The notes under the pieces are model-generated. The model ran no database searches. It saw only the letters and a list, made by a program, of their open reading frames with translations, and was not told the origin of the DNA. 64,000 bases of DNA. It comes from DASXVX01 sp036504075. Its GTDB lineage: Bacteria > Bacillota > Sulfobacillia > Symbiobacteriales > Symbiobacteriaceae. A program made the position numbers and the translations under genes. Shown here in pieces: positions 37,264 to 45,347 of the stretch (position 1 is the stretch's first letter; each line of letters opens with the position of its first letter). The stretch lies in the NCBI GenBank assembly GCA_036504075.1, contig DASXVX010000010.1, positions 41,860 to 105,859 of the forward strand. Direction: 5' to 3'.

Positions 37264-37604
37264 CTATGTGTTTTCCACGCACTCCGTGAACACGGTTCCG
37301 GACACAGCACCAGATGCTTCGTGTGGCAGAACCGGGTATTGGGCCAGCAGTCCACGGTCGTCCACGAAAATGCCCACGCTGGCACGGAGCAGCGACGCTA
37401 GATTCTCAGAGCATCGAGTTCGGTGTTGAACCGACCTCCTGGGTCAGGGTGCTCAACAGCTTCACCGACTCGCCTGCGGGTGGGGGCCATCACCGGCGGC
37501 AGCCTTCTGCTTTCGACATCCCTGTATCATCCGTCATGCCCGCCCCTAGCGCGTCCCCGAGGTCTGTTATTCATGTTAGGCATGTTCCTAGACATCAAAG
37601 TTAC

Positions 37605-37633
37605 TTGCGCCCGCCCTTGTGGGATTATACAAT
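37605..37633 (+). promoter_or_regulatory. Likely SigA promoter of the isoprenoid/TULIP operon
   Basis: TTGCGC and TACAAT are separated by exactly 17 bases, 52 bases before the first start codon, in a locally AT-richer patch. It is the only good match in the 340-base gap before the operon. Confidence 0.55.
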
Positions 37634-37684
37634 AGTGCGTGAGATATCAAAAGATACAAAGTATAAAGGCGGTGAAAGCTAGGA

Positions 37685-38296
37685 TTGCAATTAAAAATCG
37701 AGCCGCAAACGGCCAAACGGGAGCGCTATTCCACCCCGGAGAGCGCCGGGGGGAAGGCCAGCTCGCACGTCCTCGATCTGGCGATCCAGCGGCAGGAACT
37801 CTCCAACTGGTGCTGGGCGGCCATTGCCGCGTCGCTCGGCGACTTCTACCGCCGCCGCCACTTCACCCAGCACGAAATCGCCAGCCGCATGCTCGGGTAT
37901 GACTGTTCCTGCCTTGCCTCCGACCCGGAGGCGGCCGCCCGCTGTGACGTTTTCGCGATGCTCGACGAGGCCCTGCGGGTGACCGAGTGTTATAGCCACT
38001 GGAGCCCGGGCCGGCCAACCTTCGAGCGCCTCTGCGCGGAGATCGGCAGCGGGCGCCCCCTGTGCGTCGGAATCGACTGGCAGATCGGTGGCTCGCACTA
38101 CGCGGTGGTCAGCGGCTGCTATGTGGAGACCCGTGAAATTTACGTCGTTGATCCGCTGCACGGCCCATCGGTGCAACCGTTCGACGCGTTTCCTGCCACA
38201 TACCGCGGCACCGGCGGTATGTGGCGGGGCACCTTTTGGACCCAACGGCCTACGGCCTCGCAATCCGGTCCGAAGAATGAGGGGATGAACGCATGA
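37685..38296 (+). CDS. Papain-like cysteine protease (C39/C70-type fold), first gene of the operon
   Basis: This encodes 203 residues. The catalytic site is QELSNWCWAA (Gln37 oxyanion residue, Cys43), His138 in GGSHYAVVSG and Asp156 in IYVVDPLHG; the NWCWAA block is the hallmark of bacterial papain-like peptidases of the AvrRpt2/C39-like group. No signal peptide. The start is a TTG after AAAGGCGGTG; no ATG fits before the domain. Its TGA overlaps the next gene's ATG, so the two are translationally coupled. It could process one of the following proteins or act on a target; neither is shown. Confidence 0.85.
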   Translation: MQLKIEPQTAKRERYSTPESAGGKASSHVLDLAIQRQELSNWCWAAIAASLGDFYRRRHFTQHEIASRMLGYDCSCLASDPEAAARCDVFAMLDEALRVTECYSHWSPGRPTFERLCAEIGSGRPLCVGIDWQIGGSHYAVVSGCYVETREIYVVDPLHGPSVQPFDAFPATYRGTGGMWRGTFWTQRPTASQSGPKNEGMNA

Positions 38297-39243
38297 GTCA
38301 GTTCGACGTGGCCATCGGATTGGGCAAGGAGACCCTCGACAAGGGGACAGGCGAGCTGTTCACCAAACCCGCCGCCCGCGAGAAGCTCTTCAAGGGCTCC
38401 CAGGGCGGTGACATGGAAGGCCTCGCCTACACCGTCAGCTGGGAGATCCAGGCGGCACCGACCTTCACACTCACTGCACCTTCGGCGGACGTCTGGGCGC
38501 AGTCCATCAATTCGAAAGGCGAGAACCCGGCGCCCGGAGACATGCCGACCGCAAACGTCTTCCAGGTGGTGTTCGCCCAGTTCCACGGTGAGTACCGTCT
38601 CGGCGATACCGATCCGGTCAGCGGTACCGGTCAGGTGATCGCAATCGTGACCCTCGAAGTGGCCAACAACAAGGCGACCATTACGCCGAAGTCAGTCTGG
38701 GTGGACCAGAGCAGCATGCAGGACTGGGACAAGGCAATTCTGGACGGCATCGTGCTGCCGCAGGTCCTCGGTCAGGCTACGACCATGCTGGCCGGGTTCA
38801 CGGTACCCGATCTGTCCCGTACCCAGGACGGGGTGACCATAGACCTCACGCCGCCGCAGGTGGCGATTGCCGACCAGAAGCTGATCATCGCCGCCAGCAT
38901 GAAGTCCAAGGGCAGCGTGGATATCGCCGGGGTTCAGTGGCCCGCGCAGCCGCTGTTCCTGCTGCTCAGCCCCTACCTGCTCCAGAACGTTGCCACCCAG
39001 GTCTCGGCGAAGCTCGTGGGCTACGAGAAGACCGGCGATGGCTCTTATCCCGACGACGGCGCTTTCAAGGGCGCTCTCACGTACGACTGGAAAGTCAAGC
39101 TGAACAGTGCGGACGCAATCGCCATGGATGCGACCGACAAGACGAAACTCAGTGCGAACGTTGGGTTTGGCTTTGAGGCTGTCGTCAAGCCCCTTGGTGT
39201 CGGCGGCCCGTGCGCCGTGACCGCTGCCACCAACTCGCTGTAA
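38293..39243 (+). CDS. TULIP-like lipid-binding protein 1 (predicted)
   Basis: This encodes 316 residues, cytoplasmic by sequence. An N-terminal amphipathic helix (FDVAIGLGKETLDKGTGELF) is followed by KLFKGSQGGD, long strands, then a helix and Pro-turn-strand block at about 149-200 (GIVLPQVLGQATTMLAGFTV, PDLS, then paired strands). This helix/P-turn/strand order is characteristic of TULIP domains (BPI, SMP, P47). It is clearly paralogous to the next gene: KLFKGSQ here and KLFRGSR there, both at residues 31-37. The TULIP call is inference from pattern; no ligand is known. Confidence 0.6.
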   Translation: MSQFDVAIGLGKETLDKGTGELFTKPAAREKLFKGSQGGDMEGLAYTVSWEIQAAPTFTLTAPSADVWAQSINSKGENPAPGDMPTANVFQVVFAQFHGEYRLGDTDPVSGTGQVIAIVTLEVANNKATITPKSVWVDQSSMQDWDKAILDGIVLPQVLGQATTMLAGFTVPDLSRTQDGVTIDLTPPQVAIADQKLIIAASMKSKGSVDIAGVQWPAQPLFLLLSPYLLQNVATQVSAKLVGYEKTGDGSYPDDGAFKGALTYDWKVKLNSADAIAMDATDKTKLSANVGFGFEAVVKPLGVGGPCAVTAATNSL

Positions 39244-39262
39244 GGGGAACAGGAGGGATCGT

Positions 39263-40261
39263 ATGAGCACCTGTGATGTGATCATCTGCGTGGATCAGGC
39301 GACGTTAGGCGGCATTGTGGCTGCACTCTACGGGCGCCCGTCCCTACGGGACAAGCTGTTCCGGGGTAGCCGGGCGGTCGATGTGCTGGGCGTAAACGTG
39401 AATGTCACCTTTGATGTGCTCCAGCCGCCCGTCATCAGCCTGAACTCGCCCACCGACGAGCAGTGGCGGCTGGGCATCACAAAGGACGGCAATCCGGCCC
39501 AGAAGGCTCCCAATGCCGTCGTCGTGCACTTTGGGCAGGTGAAGGTGGGCAAGCAGCGAGAGGCCGGCGGCTACGATGAGACGACGACGGCCTTTGACGC
39601 CATCTGTACGATTGGACTGGCCAATAACACCCTCGCGATTGATCCGCTCGCCGTGATCGTCGATCTGTCCCATGCCAGCCCAGATGATCAGATCATCTTT
39701 CCGGCCGTCGTCATCCCCCAGATTCTGCAGATGGTGGGGACCATGCTCTCCGGCGAGCACTTGCCTGATATCAATTTCCAGGGCATTCGCTTTGGCGATG
39801 TCGTCCTGAGCGTCGGCGGCGGACGGCTGGCCGCGGTCGCCAATCTGGCCGGCAAGCCCGCTCCGGGCGCCCCGTTGCTGGACAGCCTGCCGCCGGGGCA
39901 GTTCTACCTGCTGCTTTCACCGGCGGTCATGCAGTCCTTTGCCGACAGCGCCGCGGCCGGCATGAACGGCAAGCAGCTCCCACCCCAGTCAGGCAGCCAG
40001 GGGTTTGGCGTGGCCTCCGCGGAGTGGAACGCCAACGCCCGGCTGGACCACGTGTCGGCGCGGGTTTCGCCTGCCGACATGACCTCGCTCGACCTCGCCG
40101 TGACCGTGTCGATCGATGCCAGCGCCGGAGTCAACATCCTGGGTCCCCTGGGTGACCTTGTCAACAAGGCCGGAAACGCCATCGTCGACGCCGGCAAGAC
40201 GGTCGGCGACGGCATCGTGGACACGGCCAACAAGATTGCGGACGCCTTCAGCAGCTACTAG
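39263..40261 (+). CDS. TULIP-like lipid-binding protein 2 (predicted)
   Basis: This encodes 332 residues, paralogue of the previous gene: helix CDVIICVDQATLGGIVAALY, KLFRGSRAVD at residue 31, and the helix/Pro-turn block at 148-195 (VVIPQILQMVGTMLSGEHLP). It ends with an extra amphipathic helix (LVNKAGNAIVDAGKTVGDGI and following) that could touch a membrane. The start is preceded by GGAACAGGAGGG, 19 bases after the previous stop. A lipid-carrier role is inferred from the predicted fold and the isoprenoid enzymes in the operon. Confidence 0.58.
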   Translation: MSTCDVIICVDQATLGGIVAALYGRPSLRDKLFRGSRAVDVLGVNVNVTFDVLQPPVISLNSPTDEQWRLGITKDGNPAQKAPNAVVVHFGQVKVGKQREAGGYDETTTAFDAICTIGLANNTLAIDPLAVIVDLSHASPDDQIIFPAVVIPQILQMVGTMLSGEHLPDINFQGIRFGDVVLSVGGGRLAAVANLAGKPAPGAPLLDSLPPGQFYLLLSPAVMQSFADSAAAGMNGKQLPPQSGSQGFGVASAEWNANARLDHVSARVSPADMTSLDLAVTVSIDASAGVNILGPLGDLVNKAGNAIVDAGKTVGDGIVDTANKIADAFSSY

Positions 40262-40280
40262 AAACGAGGTGAGTGCACAC

Positions 40281-40673
40281 ATGTCAGATATCGGCATCAG
40301 CTACTCGGCACAGACCGCCCCCTCGCCGCTGGGCGCGAAAGTGGCATTGAGCCTTTCGGGCGCCGGCGCCGGTGTGACGGTTCAGGCCACCGTCCGGAGT
40401 GTGGATACCTGCGTCGTGACCCTGACACCCTCGGGCAGTGTCGACCAGCAGATCCTGTCCGGAATCGCATGGCCCCTGGCGCAAACGATCGGCCTGATTC
40501 TGCCGCCGATCATCGTCGGTGCGGTCATGACCAACTACGCCTTCACGGGTCCCACGATCACGACCCCCGCGGTCTCGATTCAGGGTGAACAGGTTGCCCT
40601 GCGGCTCGACAACCCCAGCCTGACCACCCACGACGGCATGCTGATGGTGCAGGGCAAGCTGGGCGTGGCCTAG
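40281..40673 (+). CDS. Small TULIP-arm-like protein with hydrophobic helix
   Basis: This encodes 130 residues: strands, then a strongly hydrophobic helix (GIAWPLAQTIGLILPPIIVG), then GPTITTPAVSIQGEQVALRL and a closing TTHDGMLMVQGKLGV. The closing motif recurs in the next protein and resembles the last strands of TULIP arms. It may be half of a heterodimer or a membrane-inserted adaptor. The ATG at 40281 follows AACGAGGTGAG and is preferred over the much longer open frame. No family recognised. Confidence 0.55.
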   Translation: MSDIGISYSAQTAPSPLGAKVALSLSGAGAGVTVQATVRSVDTCVVTLTPSGSVDQQILSGIAWPLAQTIGLILPPIIVGAVMTNYAFTGPTITTPAVSIQGEQVALRLDNPSLTTHDGMLMVQGKLGVA

Positions 40674-40699
40674 GGCGTCGGAAAGAAGGAGCGAGAGAC

Positions 40700-41146
40700 A
40701 TGGGATTGATCAACTACGATGTGACCGTGACTCCGGACAAGCCCCAGGTCTTCCTCAATGTCAGCGCCACACCCACCAGCCTCACGGTCAAAGTGGACCA
40801 CCTGGGTGATTTCTCGCTCAAGGTCGCGCCGACCGCCGGGACGATCGCGGGCGGAGTGGTCTCCGGGGTCATTGTAGGCTTTTTCACAGGCGGTCCCGCG
40901 GGCGCCCTGCTGGGCGGCGCCGGCGGTGCGGCAGCGCTGGAAGGGGCAGGCGCCCTGCTTTCGACGAAGATGCACGACGGCGTCCAGGAGGGCGTCAAAG
41001 GCCAGGGCAAGACCATCGACTTTGGCCAGCCGATCGGGTACAGCCTCCCCGTCGGCGAGGTAACGGTCAATGTATCGCTGAAAACCCTTGCGCTTTCGAC
41101 CTACAACGGCATGCTGATGGCCACGGGCGATGTGCAGGTCGGATAG
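40700..41146 (+). CDS. Small beta protein with glycine-zipper segment
   Basis: This encodes 148 residues. Two beta hairpins lead into a glycine-rich hydrophobic segment at about 47-87 (GTIAGGVVSGVIVGFFTGG, AGALLGGAGGAAALEGAGAL), a glycine-zipper pattern typical of membrane-inserting or pore-forming segments. The end, ALSTYNGMLMATGDVQV, repeats the closing motif of the preceding protein. A good AAGGAG site precedes the ATG. Function unknown; possibly it anchors the lipid-binding proteins to a membrane. Confidence 0.6.
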   Translation: MGLINYDVTVTPDKPQVFLNVSATPTSLTVKVDHLGDFSLKVAPTAGTIAGGVVSGVIVGFFTGGPAGALLGGAGGAAALEGAGALLSTKMHDGVQEGVKGQGKTIDFGQPIGYSLPVGEVTVNVSLKTLALSTYNGMLMATGDVQVG

Positions 41147-41170
41147 CTACCTACGACAGGAGGACCACTC

Positions 41171-42538
41171 ATGAGCACGACTATGCCCGGATTTGCTGCG
41201 GCCTGGGAGCAGTACTGGCTGCACAAGGGAGTTTCCCTGGACGACACGCCGGCCTACCCGCTGGCCCGCACGGTACCGATGCCGGCCGATGTAGGATACG
41301 AGACCGGTGCGCTCAGCTTCCGTATGACCGACCTGCAGTTGCAGGGGGTGGATCGGCTGGCCGGGGCCGAATTCGAACCCGCGGAGAGCCGCGTCCGCGT
41401 GAAGTTGACGCTGGCGCAGGTGACCCTGCGGGGGCGCTACGCACTGGAAGTGAAGCCCGACCCGATCGTTGACATCGATACGGCCGGCAACCTGATGGAT
41501 TTGGCTCCGGACGCGCTGCGGCCCATCGCCGGCGGCGCCGATGGCGACAGCGGCAGCCTGGATCCGGCGAAGGAAGAGTGGCTTGACCAGGCCCGCGACC
41601 AGCGAACCCGCCTCCAGTCGACGCCGCAGGGTCTGAAGCTCATGGAGGTCTATGGCGAGCATAACGAGACGTATGACTCGGTATTCCGGACCAACAGCAA
41701 GCTGGGCGTGCTCTGGCGGGCCGACGGTGCCACCGGTGCCATGGCCGGTGATACGTCCGACGCGCTAAAAAACGACACCGTGGTCAACGCATCGGACAAG
41801 CTTTACCCCGGCAATCGCACCTACAACGGCAACGCCTTCGTGCAGCAGTTGAACGTGGCCAGTGCCTGTGTCTGGACCGATCCGGGGTTTGACCCCAAGA
41901 AAGGCCCCCCTCCTGACAGCAAGTACTGGGCAGCGGCCAAAGCGGCCCTGGCCTTCGGCAAGGGCGTGGGCGCTACGACCAATAATTCCAAGAAGCAGGT
42001 CACGCCCCTGCGGCCCACGGAAATCCACGCGACGATCGAGAGCCAGGATCCCAACAAGTCACTGCCGCCTGTAGCCGACAGCGAGATGGGCAGCATCATG
42101 GCCATGGGGATCAAGCCTGGCGGTGCCGACCCCGCCAGCCTCCCGGACTGGCTGGTGGTGGATGAGGAGGACCAGGTGCGGCTCCGCACGCTCTTTGAAG
42201 CGACCATGAAGCAGAAAGCGGAGGACGCCACCATCACGGGTCAGCTGCTCCACGAGGGGGCCGTGTCGGCGGAGATCGATCAGGTGGAAGCGGTCCTGGA
42301 GCTCAACGTGGAAGCGGGTGCCATTTCAGCCCGGTGCGCGCAGATTGACCTGCCGGCCTACGCGTTTGAGATTGACGACAGCACCTGGGCCGGCGCAGTC
42401 GCCGACATGGCGCGGGCCCGCCTGGATGCGACGTACTTCATCCGCAGCCTGCTGCACGATGCCATCGTCGAGCGGTTGCGGGGGTCCCTGCAGGATGCAG
42501 CCGCCTATGCTTACGGTCTACACGTCGGCCTTGCGTGA
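41171..42538 (+). CDS. Unknown 455-residue protein of the operon
   Basis: This encodes 455 residues. Alternating strands in the N-terminal third (LSFRMTDLQLQGVDRL, VKLTLAQVTLRGRYALEV) are followed by a mainly helical middle and a C-terminal amphipathic helix region (YFIRSLLHDAIVERLRGSLQ). The strand pattern is like that of the 565-residue protein encoded two genes later, so a distant TULIP-like relation is possible. Start ATG after AGGAGGACC. Its stop overlaps a GTG of the next gene. No named domain. Confidence 0.6.
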   Translation: MSTTMPGFAAAWEQYWLHKGVSLDDTPAYPLARTVPMPADVGYETGALSFRMTDLQLQGVDRLAGAEFEPAESRVRVKLTLAQVTLRGRYALEVKPDPIVDIDTAGNLMDLAPDALRPIAGGADGDSGSLDPAKEEWLDQARDQRTRLQSTPQGLKLMEVYGEHNETYDSVFRTNSKLGVLWRADGATGAMAGDTSDALKNDTVVNASDKLYPGNRTYNGNAFVQQLNVASACVWTDPGFDPKKGPPPDSKYWAAAKAALAFGKGVGATTNNSKKQVTPLRPTEIHATIESQDPNKSLPPVADSEMGSIMAMGIKPGGADPASLPDWLVVDEEDQVRLRTLFEATMKQKAEDATITGQLLHEGAVSAEIDQVEAVLELNVEAGAISARCAQIDLPAYAFEIDDSTWAGAVADMARARLDATYFIRSLLHDAIVERLRGSLQDAAAYAYGLHVGLA

Positions 42539-43584
42539 AACTTATGAAGATCACATCGCCCCAGACCAGCGCTCTCAAGGCCAGGGACCTGCTGGATCGC
42601 ATTCGGGAGGACCTGATCGCTGAAGACCTACAGCGCTTCGCGGATACCCTGGAGGAAGCCCTGAAGCCGCAAAAGGCCTATCTGACTGCCACCGAATACG
42701 AGCTGTACCGGCTCGGCAAGAAAATCCGACCGGTGATGCTGCTGCTCGCGTCCCGCATGATTCACGGCCCGGACTCCCCGTTGCCCTACAAGTCGATCCA
42801 GGGGGCCGTATCGCTGGAGATGCTGCATGTCGCGACATTGATTCACGACGACATCGTCGATGAGGCCCTGACTCGGCGCGGCCTGAAATCTGTGAACGCG
42901 GCCCGCGGCGTGGGCACGGCGATTATCGTCGGGGACCTGCAGTTTGTCCAGGCCATTCGCGGCTTCGTCGATACGATCAATACCCAGGAAGATATGGGGC
43001 TGATCAAGCTCGTCCTGGAGACTGCCTTTCGCATCTGCTGCGGGGAGCTGGACGAGCTGCAGACCGACCCCACCTGGAACACGACGGAGCTCCACCAGCG
43101 GTACATGGAGACAATCGAACGCAAGACGGCGGTCCTGTTTGGCCTGGCCTGCGAGTCCGGCGTCTCCCTGGTCGAGGGGAGGACCAGTGCCGCTCGGCGG
43201 GCCGGCTTCTATGGCCGGCGGGTGGGGCGCGCCTTTCAGATCATGGACGACCTGCTTGACTTCCTGCAGGCTGACGAGGCATCGGGCAAAACGCGGGGGA
43301 TGGACCTCGCCCGCCGGTGCGTCTCCCTGCCGCTGATCTACGCGATGGCGGAGCTAGGGCCAGGCCATATCGTCACCCGCATCATGCACGGCGCGCCCTT
43401 CACGTCGTCCGAGCTGAATGCCGGCGTGAATGCGGTGATCCATACAACCGGTTTTCACCGCGCCTATGCCGACGCCCGCAGTCAGGCGCTGGACGCCCTG
43501 GAGTACCTGAAGCCCTTCCCTTCTAACCGTTACCGGCGCGCCCTGGAGGAGATCGCCCTGTACGTGGTGGACCGGCGTTTCTAG
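42535..43584 (+). CDS. Polyprenyl (long-chain) diphosphate synthase
   Basis: This encodes 349 residues, an all-trans isoprenyl diphosphate synthase. The first Asp-rich motif is DDIVD at 105-109 within HVATLIHDDIVDEALTRRG, the second is DDLLD at 238-242 (GRAFQIMDDLLDF). The residue five before the first motif is Ala100, and Thr101 follows; small residues there are typical of enzymes making C30 and longer chains, so GGPP is unlikely as the end product. It condenses IPP units on an allylic starter in the cytoplasm. The start overlaps the previous stop (GTGA); an ATG three codons later is an alternative. Confidence 0.9.
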   Translation: MKLMKITSPQTSALKARDLLDRIREDLIAEDLQRFADTLEEALKPQKAYLTATEYELYRLGKKIRPVMLLLASRMIHGPDSPLPYKSIQGAVSLEMLHVATLIHDDIVDEALTRRGLKSVNAARGVGTAIIVGDLQFVQAIRGFVDTINTQEDMGLIKLVLETAFRICCGELDELQTDPTWNTTELHQRYMETIERKTAVLFGLACESGVSLVEGRTSAARRAGFYGRRVGRAFQIMDDLLDFLQADEASGKTRGMDLARRCVSLPLIYAMAELGPGHIVTRIMHGAPFTSSELNAGVNAVIHTTGFHRAYADARSQALDALEYLKPFPSNRYRRALEEIALYVVDRRF

Positions 43585-43627
43585 GGCCGCGGCCCCTTTG
43601 ATTTGCCGACGGGAAAGGAGACTGTTC

Positions 43628-45325
43628 ATGGGAACCAAGATCTTCAGCTTCATATTCAGTACCCTGCGCAAGCGGGTCAACGACCCGCAGAACAAGCAGT
43701 ACTGGCTGCCCAAAGTGGTCGCCGGCATCGACAAGCCGGGGGGCGGCGGCAAGCTGCTGCCGTTGCAGGGCGACAGTTGGAATCTGGGCAGCATCACCGG
43801 CACGGCCGGTCAGACCTTCCGGGATACGATCATGGGGCAGTGGTGGAACAGCCTGGTGGATGTGGACACGGATGGGCATCAGCCCATTGCCTGCCCCAGC
43901 CAGCCCTGGCCCCGACTCGACATGCCGCAGGTGACGGCGCATGGGCTGGACAACGTCTGGCTGATGGACAACCCGCTGATGGGCCAGCCCGGCTCGGGCT
44001 ACACAACGACCATGACTTTGCGATTTGGTTACTACGATGGGCAGAACGGTCTGCCCACGCTAAATCAGATCCTGGTCGAAGGCAAGTACTCGCTCCTACA
44101 GTGCCTCTGCACGGCCAGTGACCAGGACCAGGCGCCCACGGCGTGCGACAACTTCATCGCACCGGCTTCCATCCACGGCGTCGGCGCCTTTAAAATCCAG
44201 CTCACCGACGTCTACGTCGACGCCAATCTGGACATTCGGGTCGTGGGCGAAGGCCCAGCCCGTCAGATCGACATTCGGGTGCTCGATCTCACCATGCGGG
44301 GCGGGAAACCTGGTCAGATGCCGGACCTGACCGTGGAGGACTTGACGGTAGAGACCTCCTGGGCGTGGATGTCGGAGAACGTCTGGCTGCCGCAGGCACA
44401 GGCGGCCCTGGAGAGTGAAGATGGGCGGCAGGGATTGATCGCCAACCTGAACCAGGCACTGAACGAGCCGGATCACCGGCAGAAGTTGGCCGACGTGCTG
44501 ACCCAGCAGTTCAGCAAGATTCTGGACGACAACTTCGGGACAGTGCCCGCCGGCGCTCTGCCCAGCGGCGGCCCCCAGGACCCCAACCCAGCGGACCAGT
44601 ATCTGTTTGACCGGGTGCGGCTGGCCGTGAACAACCCTGCCAGCCAGTTCTACCTGCCTGCCGTGGTGGCCGGCAACAGCGACCCGGGCCTGGAGCCCTT
44701 CCACATTGACAGCGTCGGGCTCGGTGACCAGGCATTTGGCACCCTGCGGTTCCTGAACATGCAACTCCAGCAAGTCGTGCTCGCCGGCAGTTCCAACATC
44801 GCGGCGCCGCCGGACCAGCTTAGCATTGCCGAATCGGTCCTGGATGCGACGCTGCTGGTCTCTACCCTGGCGCCGCCGCCGCAGGTGAGCGTGCTGCGGG
44901 GGGGCGTGCAGACGGTCTGGCAGGTGCCGGCGGCGCCGCTGCTGATTACCGGGCAATTCACTGTGGTCCTGCCCGGGGCGCCCAAAGACCCGAGTGGCGC
45001 GCCCAAGCCGCTGGGTGGTGCGTTCACCCTCCAGGTCAAGACATCGCAGGTTCTGACCACGCTGGCGGCGACCGGGGACGACCTGGATGCGCTCAACCTC
45101 ACGTTCCACAAGCTCGTCCTGGCGATCGCCCCCAGCGACATCACGGTGGATGTCAACATCGCATCCGTGTTTCGGGATGTGGTCAACAAGCTTATGAACC
45201 AGGATGTCATCAAGCAGAAAGTGCTGGACGGCCTGAACGCCAAGCTGGCGGGAAATCTGGACAGTATCAGCCGGACCGCGACGAGCGGCGCCCGCAAGGC
45301 GATTGCCGCGAAGTTGGATCAGTAG
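43628..45325 (+). CDS. Unknown beta-rich protein (565 aa)
   Basis: This encodes 565 residues. It contains two similar halves opening with NKQYWLPKVVAGIDKPGGGG (about residue 27) and, after an amphipathic helix, SQFYLPAVVAGNSDPGLEPF (about residue 340), so it is an internal duplication. Each half continues with long alternating strands. The C-terminus is an amphipathic helix (DGLNAKLAGNLDSISRTATS). No signal peptide and no catalytic motif. Start ATG 7 bases after AAAGGAG. Likely a binding or structural protein of the operon. Confidence 0.6.
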   Translation: MGTKIFSFIFSTLRKRVNDPQNKQYWLPKVVAGIDKPGGGGKLLPLQGDSWNLGSITGTAGQTFRDTIMGQWWNSLVDVDTDGHQPIACPSQPWPRLDMPQVTAHGLDNVWLMDNPLMGQPGSGYTTTMTLRFGYYDGQNGLPTLNQILVEGKYSLLQCLCTASDQDQAPTACDNFIAPASIHGVGAFKIQLTDVYVDANLDIRVVGEGPARQIDIRVLDLTMRGGKPGQMPDLTVEDLTVETSWAWMSENVWLPQAQAALESEDGRQGLIANLNQALNEPDHRQKLADVLTQQFSKILDDNFGTVPAGALPSGGPQDPNPADQYLFDRVRLAVNNPASQFYLPAVVAGNSDPGLEPFHIDSVGLGDQAFGTLRFLNMQLQQVVLAGSSNIAAPPDQLSIAESVLDATLLVSTLAPPPQVSVLRGGVQTVWQVPAAPLLITGQFTVVLPGAPKDPSGAPKPLGGAFTLQVKTSQVLTTLAATGDDLDALNLTFHKLVLAIAPSDITVDVNIASVFRDVVNKLMNQDVIKQKVLDGLNAKLAGNLDSISRTATSGARKAIAAKLDQ

Positions 45326-45347
45326 GAATGCGCGAGGGGGATGGCCC

